Assembly: GCF_000169095.1 (NCBI RefSeq) | Contig: NZ_AAVU01000008.1 | Span: 117,158-181,157, forward strand | Origin: Lyngbya sp. PCC 8106 | GTDB taxonomy: Bacteria > Cyanobacteriota > Cyanobacteriia > Cyanobacteriales > Microcoleaceae | Reading direction: 5' to 3' | Length of the DNA stretch: 64,000 nucleotides | Shown: piece after piece, positions 59,309-64,000 of the stretch | Position numbering within the stretch: position 1 is the first letter of the stretch | Layout of the letters: each line of letters opens with the position of its first letter | Position numbers and translations under genes: made by a program | Notes under the pieces: model-generated | Database searches by the model: none | What the model was told of the DNA's origin: nothing | What the model saw: only the letters and a program-made list of their open reading frames with translations

Positions 59309-59482
59309 GGAACGAAACTTTGATACGGTTTGTACCGTGTTATGTCAGTTTTCGATAGCAGTATGTCAACCACGCACCATCGGAAATCAGCCCCGGAGTT
59401 TAGACTAGAGAAGAAACCCTTTTTAAATCAGATTATTTCAATTTCCATTTCTCGTCCTTGATATTGCATTCAGTTTACTCCT

Positions 59483-61015
59483 ATGCCAGAATCCCCTATT
59501 TCCATTGCTCAACACTTTCACGAGCGAACCAAGTACCACCCAGAAACGATAGCATCTAAAAGCCAGCAACTCGACTGGGAAACCCAACCCACACCTTATA
59601 AAGAATATAAAATTGGCAAAACCTTCGATCTCAGACCTTATCTTCGCGAAGTTTCCGAACCGTTATCGGATGATTCCAAAATTAAGGAAGCTCAACGTTT
59701 GTCTCACCTGCTACTCCACAGCTACGGTTTAACAGCCAAGCTTTCGACTATGCAGGGATTTCACTATCTCAGAAGTGCGCCGTCAGCAGGGGGACTCTAT
59801 CCAGCGGAGGTTTACATCATTTCTCGGGGAACCGCTTTTTTACCCCCAGGACTTTATAACTATCAACCTGTTACCCATTCGTTGCTACAATTTTGGGATA
59901 GTCAAGTTTGGCAACAATTACAAACGGCTTGTTTTTGGCATCCAGCTTTAGAAAATACCCATTTAGCGATCGCCATCACATCAGTATTTTATCGTTCAGC
60001 TTGGCGGTATCAAGATCGTGCCTATCGCCGTATTTTCCTCGATACAGGTCATTTACTGGGTAATATTGAGTTATCCAGTACCCTCAATGATTATCGACCT
60101 CATTTGATTGGCGGATTTGCAGATGAAGCGCTCAATGAGATGATGTATCTAGATTCTATGCAAGAAGGAGCAATTACAGTTATTGCTTTAGCCGACTTAT
60201 TAGAAATCGACCAAAATTTACCTCCGATAAAAACAGCTTTACCTTCAGCAACCCAAACCGATTATCCTGAACTTGCTGATAGTGAACTGTTGGGTTATCT
60301 CCATAATGCCACGAAGTTAGACTCCGATACTTCAGGAAGTCAAGGATGGACTCAAACCCCCGTTGATGAAGATATTGAAGACAAATACAATTTTCCCTTC
60401 TGTACAAAAGTCTCAACTGCAACTCCGGCGATTGATTGGGGAAAAAATGGTCAAGGATTAGATCAAACGATTCTCAAACGTCGTTCTACTCGCAGTTATA
60501 GTGGAGTGGATCTCAAGTTAGAAGAACTCTTGGCGTTGTTAGATTTTACCTACCAACCCAATCACTATATTAATCAAGGATTTGATGGTTCTCCAGATTA
60601 TTTTGATTTAGGTTTGATTGAGACATTTATCGCTGTTTCTGGAGTGAGTGGTTTAGAAGAAGGATGTTATTATTATGCACCGCTTGCCCAAGAATTACGC
60701 CAAATACGCTTTAAAAATTTTCGCCGAGAACTTCATTATCTCTGTTTAGGACAAGAACTCGGACGGGATGCGGGGGTTGTTTTATTTCACACCGCAGATT
60801 TGAAAAAAGCTGTCGCGAAATATGGCGATCGCGCTTACCGCTATCTTCACATGGATGCGGGTCATTTAGGTCAACGGTTTAACTTAGCCGCCATTTATCT
60901 GCGTTTGGGAGTCAGTGGAATTGGAGGCTTTTTCGATGATCAAGTCAATGAAGTGTTGGGAATTCCCACTGATGAAGCCGTTATTTACATTACCACATTA
61001 GGACGACCTCGATAA
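59483..61015 (+). CDS. SagB/ThcOx-family dehydrogenase with two nitroreductase domains
   Basis: This 510-aa protein has two FMN nitroreductase-like halves: N-terminal (about 70-245; LRSAPSAGGLYPAEVYIISR, WRYQDRAYRRIFLDTGHLLG) and C-terminal (about 330-510; ILKRRSTRSYSGVDLKLEEL, KYGDRAYRYLHMDAGHLGQR, GIGGFFDDQVNEVLGIP). SagB-type enzymes oxidise azolines to azoles in thiazole/oxazole-modified microcins, but no YcaO cyclodehydratase or precursor peptide gene is present here, so this cyanobacterial double-domain form probably has another, unknown substrate. Its stop is 2 bp from the stop of the convergent Zur-like gene. Confidence 0.88.
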   Translation: MPESPISIAQHFHERTKYHPETIASKSQQLDWETQPTPYKEYKIGKTFDLRPYLREVSEPLSDDSKIKEAQRLSHLLLHSYGLTAKLSTMQGFHYLRSAPSAGGLYPAEVYIISRGTAFLPPGLYNYQPVTHSLLQFWDSQVWQQLQTACFWHPALENTHLAIAITSVFYRSAWRYQDRAYRRIFLDTGHLLGNIELSSTLNDYRPHLIGGFADEALNEMMYLDSMQEGAITVIALADLLEIDQNLPPIKTALPSATQTDYPELADSELLGYLHNATKLDSDTSGSQGWTQTPVDEDIEDKYNFPFCTKVSTATPAIDWGKNGQGLDQTILKRRSTRSYSGVDLKLEELLALLDFTYQPNHYINQGFDGSPDYFDLGLIETFIAVSGVSGLEEGCYYYAPLAQELRQIRFKNFRRELHYLCLGQELGRDAGVVLFHTADLKKAVAKYGDRAYRYLHMDAGHLGQRFNLAAIYLRLGVSGIGGFFDDQVNEVLGIPTDEAVIYITTLGRPR

Positions 61016-61017
61016 GA

Positions 61018-61419
61018 TTAAGAGTTCCCCATTTCTTGTAGACGACAACAGTGTTCACACAATCCAAAAAACTCTAAAGTATGATAATAAATTTTGAAGT
61101 GATGAGACTGTTGCAATGAATTTTCAAGATTGTGAACGGGACATTCATTCAGAAGAATAGATTTCCCACACTCAACACAAGTCAGGTGATGTTCGTCTTG
61201 CTGAACACAACTATAGACGGACTCACCTGTGGGAAGGATTCGCACATGAACTAAACCTTCCCGTTTCAAAGCATCCAGCGCACGATAAACAGTAGCTAAC
61301 CCCATTTTATGCTGAGTTTTGCGTAACTCGGCGTAAAGTTCTTGGGCGGAAATTGATCGCTTTTGGGTTTTGAGTTGACCTAAAACAACTTCTTGGCTGC
61401 GAGTGCGACGAGTGTTCAT
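61018..61419 (-). CDS. zur: Fur-family regulator, Zur-like (FurB)
   Basis: This 133-aa metalloregulator has a winged HTH (about 10-80; ISAQELYAELRKTQHKMGLA, TVYRALDALKREGLVHVRIL) and a dimerisation domain with metal ligands EHHLTCVECGKSI, CPVHNLE and FFGLCEHC (two CxxC pairs for structural zinc). The sequence agrees better with cyanobacterial Zur (FurB) than with FurA or PerR as I remember them. It would repress zinc uptake genes. No zinc transporter is in the window. Convergent with the SagB-like gene and 60 bp upstream of... the serS 3' end on the same strand. Confidence 0.8.
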   Translation of the reverse strand: MNTRRTRSQEVVLGQLKTQKRSISAQELYAELRKTQHKMGLATVYRALDALKREGLVHVRILPTGESVYSCVQQDEHHLTCVECGKSILLNECPVHNLENSLQQSHHFKIYYHTLEFFGLCEHCCRLQEMGNS

Positions 61420-61479
61420 CTGTAGTTTAAGATTTCAATGAATGCCTATCTCTAGGCTATCTTAATCTTTGACAACATT

Positions 61480-62769
61480 TTACAACGTCTCCCGTTTCAT
61501 GTAGGGTTGTAATACTTCTGGAATTCTAACACTGCCGTCAGGTTGCTGATAATTTTCCAGAATCGCGGCCATTGTCCGACCAATTGCTAGTCCTGAACCG
61601 TTCAACGCATGAACAAATTCGGTTTTCTTCTTTTTCTTTCCAGACTTACTTTCTTTAAACCGAATATTAGCGCGTCGGGGCTGAAAATCTTTAACGTTAG
61701 AACAGCTAGAAATCTCTCGATAGCTTTGAGAAGATGGCAACCACACTTCTATATCATAACATTTTGCCGCCGAAAATCCCAAATCTCCCGTACAAAGTTC
61801 GATCACTCGATAGGGTAATTTTAACGCTTGTAAAATCCCTTCTGCATCTTGAACTAATTTTTCATGTTCAGCCTCGGAAGTCTCTGGACGAACTAACTTA
61901 ATCAGTTCAACTTTATGAAACTGATGCAGTCGGATTAAACCCCGTGTATCTTTTCCATAACTCCCGGCTTCTCGACGAAAACAAGGGGTAAAAGAACAGT
62001 GATAAATGGGAAGTTGTTCCCCATCTAAAATCTCATCTCTGTAGAAATTCACCACCGGAACTTCTGAAGTCGGAATTAACCACAAATCATCTTCACTACA
62101 CTTAAAACTTTCTTCGGCAAATTTCGGGAGTTGACCTGTTCCCTGCAAAGATGTACTATTGACTAATAAGGGCGGCATCACTTCCACATAACCGTTTGAA
62201 GTGTGTGTATCCAGCATAAACTGAACTAAAGCTCGTTCTAAAGCTGCACCCGCACCAATCAAGCTAACAAACCGACTCTGAGCAATTTTAACCCCCCGTT
62301 CAAAGTTCAAAATTCCCAGATTTTCTCCGATTTCCCAGTGCGGTAAAATCTTAGGATTCTCAGGAAGATATTCATCACCCCAACGTCGGACTTCAACATT
62401 TTCTTCCTCACTTTTACCAAAGGGTGTAGACTCACTCGGTAAATTCGGAATGGGAAGTAATAATGCTTCAATTTCTGCTATAACTTTCTTTTCTTTCGGT
62501 TCGAGTTCACTCAAGCTTTCTCTAAGTTTTTGACCTTCTTCCTTTAACGCTTGAATTTCCGCACCTTTGGGATCACTTCCACTTTTAATTTTCTCTCCAA
62601 CTTGTTTCCCAATTTCATTACTGCGAGTTTCCAGTTGAATGCGTTCTTTTTCTAACTCACGTCGCCGTTCATCTAGATCTAAAATGGGTTGGAGATCGTA
62701 ATCTCCCCGCAATTTTAAACGATCTTGAATGGCTTGTGGATTTTCCCGAATTTGTTTAATGTCTAACAC
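61480..62769 (-). CDS. serS: Seryl-tRNA synthetase
   Basis: This 429-aa class II synthetase has an N-terminal coiled-coil arm (about 25-105; LDERRRELEKERIQLETRSN) that reads the tRNA-Ser variable arm, motif 2 FTPCFRREAGSYGKDTRGLI and motif 3 NGSGLAIGRTMAAILENYQQ. TSEVP and the Ser-binding residues are in place. A Lys-rich insertion KESKSGKKKKKTEFVHAL is slightly longer than in many homologues. Start ATG 62769 gives the standard MLDIKQIRENP N-terminus. Confidence 0.97.
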   Translation of the reverse strand: MLDIKQIRENPQAIQDRLKLRGDYDLQPILDLDERRRELEKERIQLETRSNEIGKQVGEKIKSGSDPKGAEIQALKEEGQKLRESLSELEPKEKKVIAEIEALLLPIPNLPSESTPFGKSEEENVEVRRWGDEYLPENPKILPHWEIGENLGILNFERGVKIAQSRFVSLIGAGAALERALVQFMLDTHTSNGYVEVMPPLLVNSTSLQGTGQLPKFAEESFKCSEDDLWLIPTSEVPVVNFYRDEILDGEQLPIYHCSFTPCFRREAGSYGKDTRGLIRLHQFHKVELIKLVRPETSEAEHEKLVQDAEGILQALKLPYRVIELCTGDLGFSAAKCYDIEVWLPSSQSYREISSCSNVKDFQPRRANIRFKESKSGKKKKKTEFVHALNGSGLAIGRTMAAILENYQQPDGSVRIPEVLQPYMKRETL

Positions 62770-63015
62770 AACTTTGTTCCCAGAGTTTAACGAATAATTA
62801 TATGAAATCGCTTCAGGTTTGCAACTAACACTTCTTGATTTTTCATCTCTCCACTTGCTATACTCTCCTTAATCCGATAGCCCCGTCAAGAAGACAGAGC
62901 CGTTTGATTCTCAAGAAGAAACGGTCAAGCTCGATCAGGTAACAGGTAAACTGGGCGAACTCCCCCTGCACCCCTGACCAGTACCGTGCAGTCATCAGTT
63001 TGACAGCAAAAGGTT

Positions 63016-63105
63016 GATAACCCAAGCATCAACCCATCCGTTTCTTAAAGCGTTAACCTTGATAGCCCAACCGTCAAGTCATCCGTTTACCATCTTTACC
63101 CCTAT
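63016..63105. repeat. Diverged 45-bp tandem repeat
   Basis: Two units at 63016 and 63061 share about three quarters of the first 28 bases, including ATCCGTTT at the same offset. Confidence 0.6.
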
Positions 63106-63113
63106 AGGATTGT

Positions 63114-63131
63114 AAAGCGCGATCGCGCTTT
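63114..63131. repeat. 18-bp perfect palindrome AAAGCGCGATCGCGCTTT containing HIP1
   Basis: The centre is the cyanobacterial HIP1 octamer GCGATCGC extended symmetrically to 18 bp and followed by a T. It may act as a transcription terminator on either strand between serS and tnpB 3. Confidence 0.6.
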
Positions 63132-63161
63132 TGTCTCAAGTCTTAAGTGACGTACTCCAGA

Positions 63162-63186
63162 CGTTCGTTGCTTAGGCAACAGAACG
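63162..63186 (-). repeat. Hairpin overlapping the tnpB 3 stop codon
   Basis: CGTTC-GTTGC-TTAG-GCAAC-A-GAACG forms a 10-bp stem with one bulged base; the loop contains the TAA stop of tnpB 3 (minus strand). In IS200/IS605-type elements the omega-RNA overlaps the 3' end of tnpB, so this is a candidate structural part of it. Confidence 0.5.
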
Positions 63187-64000
63187 CTGGCTTCTCCTCT
63201 TCTTATTATCAGAAGATTTGCGTTTTATAGTGAGGCGAACGCCCAACCCCACTTTTTTTATTAATATTGCCGAATTAATGTCTCTTGACATTGATGCACC
63301 ACAAGCGCAAGAATGCCAACGATCTGATAATTCTTTAGGAACACGATTAAGACAAATTGCACAATGTTGAGATGTACCTTTTGGATTGACTTTAACTACT
63401 TTCTTGCCAGCTTTTTCAGCTTTGCCAGGAAGTATCTCGCTAAGAAATCCAGAGATACCAGCATCAGCAAAACTTTTGTTTAACCCAGATTTAGCTGATT
63501 GTCCATTAGGTAGAAATGTTCCATTTTCTCCCTGCTTAGGTTGATTTCGCCTAGACATATTGGATACCTTTAAGTCTTCAACAAATAAGACATCAGCTTT
63601 ATCTAAGAGTTGATTAGCAATTTCATAGTGCCATTGTTTACGTTGCCTTGCGATCTTTTGATGAAGTTTCGCTACTTTTTGGTTGAGCTTTCTTCTGGCT
63701 TTAGACCCTAATTTTCTACGATCTCTTTTTGATTGAAGTTTAGCTAATTTATCTTCGGATTGGCGATAGAATTTAGGGAGTTTAACAGCAGTTAAATCAC
63801 TGCAAGCAACAAAAAACTCTAAACCACTATCAATACCTAAACTGTTTTCTTCTGTTGGTTGAATATCTACAGTTAGGCTAGGAACTGATTTATCTTCAAG
63901 TGTTAGTGTTACATACAAGCCATCAGCTTTTTGGGTAATTAAAGCTCTTTTAATTGTCAACCCATCAGGTAAAGGACGATGTTGAATAAACTTAATATTG
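63172..64000 (-). CDS. tnpB: tnpB 3, RNA-guided nuclease (N-terminus beyond window)
   Basis: The frame is open from the window edge (about 276 residues visible, reading ...KFIQHRPLPDGLTIKRALIT). All three RuvC carboxylates are present: Asp in LGIDSGLEFFVACSD, Glu in VLFVEDLKVSNMSRR, Asp in ASMSRDINSAILI. The zinc ribbon has CAIC and CACG. The linker NPKGTSQHC replaces the PSSKTC of tnpB 1 and 2, marking a different lineage. It is uninterrupted in the visible part, so it may be functional. tnpA is not in the window. Confidence 0.9.
   Translation of the reverse strand, partial: NIKFIQHRPLPDGLTIKRALITQKADGLYVTLTLEDKSVPSLTVDIQPTEENSLGIDSGLEFFVACSDLTAVKLPKFYRQSEDKLAKLQSKRDRRKLGSKARRKLNQKVAKLHQKIARQRKQWHYEIANQLLDKADVLFVEDLKVSNMSRRNQPKQGENGTFLPNGQSAKSGLNKSFADAGISGFLSEILPGKAEKAGKKVVKVNPKGTSQHCAICLNRVPKELSDRWHSCACGASMSRDINSAILIKKVGLGVRLTIKRKSSDNKKRRSQRSVA

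Larger units (their letters stand above)
58081..59323 (+). pseudogene. tnpB: tnpB 2, frameshifted near the zinc ribbon, with two in-frame structured inserts
   Basis: The first part (MQRAFKTKLKLNNKQKTLM...) has RuvC Asp in LGVDVGVKVLATCSDG and Glu in IGLEDLNVSGML, then stops (FAL, TAG at 59053-59055). The next frame carries on with RFYPSSKTCSNCGHIQEMPL, a zinc ribbon CSNC...CKVC, and the last Asp in VKDRDFNASLNART. One extra base in TTTGCGCTATAG accounts for it. Two inserts keep frame: 18 residues VRKAPTGKHSNLIRVNLS after residue 19 (54-bp palindromic element) and AQSPISAVSVEKELCKTG near the end, encoded by a copy of the psaA-psaB hairpin repeat. Different from tnpB 1 in sequence and N-terminus. 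Confidence 0.87.
58039..59338 (+). mobile_element. IS200/IS605-type tnpB element 2, without tnpA
   Basis: Left-end hairpin TAGTAC-AACACG-GTACTA (58039-58056); right-end hairpin ACGGT-TTGT-ACCGT (59325-59338). AACACGGTAC on the left and GTACCGTGTT on the right are inverse copies. The element lies head-to-tail 25 bp after element 1, suggesting preferred insertion or a shared target. No tnpA is present. Confidence 0.65.
62770..63171. other. Intergenic region with a 45-bp tandem repeat and a HIP1-centred palindrome
   Basis: About 400 bp lie upstream of serS and downstream of tnpB 3. It holds two copies of a 45-bp unit (GATAACCCAAGCATCAACCC at 63016, GATAGCCCAACCGTCAAGTC at 63061, both followed by ATCCGTTT) and the 18-bp palindrome AAAGCGCGATCGCGCTTT. 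Part of it probably belongs to the right end or omega-RNA of tnpB element 3. The serS promoter must lie near 62790-62900. Confidence 0.55.

Overview
The window is chromosomal DNA from a cyanobacterium, most likely a filamentous Oscillatoriales-type species. The main evidence is a psaA-psaB pair (photosystem I core), ndhS, a CpcT/CpeT-type bilin lyase, aerobic hemF, the sbpA-cysT-cysW-cysA sulfate transporter beside a CysR-like regulator, many HIP1 octamers (GCGATCGC), multi-PAS sensor kinases, CHAT-STAND-WD40 proteins and orphan tnpB genes. The genus is an inference. Base composition is AT-rich and most intergenic regions are long and repeat-bearing.

Layout. 1-9246: the start of an EF-G-like GTPase, then a two-gene signalling operon on the minus strand (a 1955-aa multi-PAS hybrid histidine kinase followed by a REC-PAS-GGDEF diguanylate cyclase). 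9723-14093: a divergent PII protein, then a redox/electrophile cluster (NemR-like TetR regulator, a peroxiredoxin gene interrupted by one in-frame TGA, thioredoxin, Old Yellow Enzyme), closed by a convergent RibD-type reductase. 14563-22058: a 1368-aa CHAT-STAND-WD40 protein with 14 almost identical WD repeats, an LCAT-like lipase and a modular peptidoglycan hydrolase without a signal peptide. This is the most accessory-looking stretch. 22170-30598: mostly housekeeping genes (bilin lyase, STAS protein, hemF, mrp, ndhS, HAS-barrel protein, hydrolase, pentapeptide protein, Pro/Glu-rich lipoprotein). 31121-35862: psaA and psaB. 36655-49488: PEP-CTERM protein, heparinase-like enzyme, MidA methyltransferase, FeS photolyase-like protein, Cache histidine kinase, tRNA-Thr(CGT), tRNA-Arg(TCT), and conserved cyanobacterial unknowns. 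49631-51243: glycosyltransferase plus acetyltransferase. 51682-56616: sulfate uptake. 56690-59340: two adjacent tnpB (IS200/IS605-type) elements, each with a one-base frameshift. 59483-62769: SagB-like double nitroreductase, Zur-like regulator, seryl-tRNA synthetase. 63172-64000: a third tnpB, cut by the window end.

The most unusual signal is a set of short structured repeats. A 51-bp hairpin unit stands three times in perfect register between psaA and psaB, and a diverged copy lies in frame in the 3' coding end of the second tnpB. Eight of the ten differences between the two forms keep base pairing, three of them as true double compensations, which points to selection on a folded structure. 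A second family of 51-54-bp elements (a GGTGC/GCACC mini-hairpin followed by a long hairpin) is inserted in frame in both frameshifted tnpB genes, at different places. A third, 24-bp palindromic insertion sits in frame in one WD40 repeat. Together they resemble the protein-coding palindromic elements known from Rickettsia, here in a cyanobacterium. Whether these families are already catalogued cannot be decided from the sequence alone.
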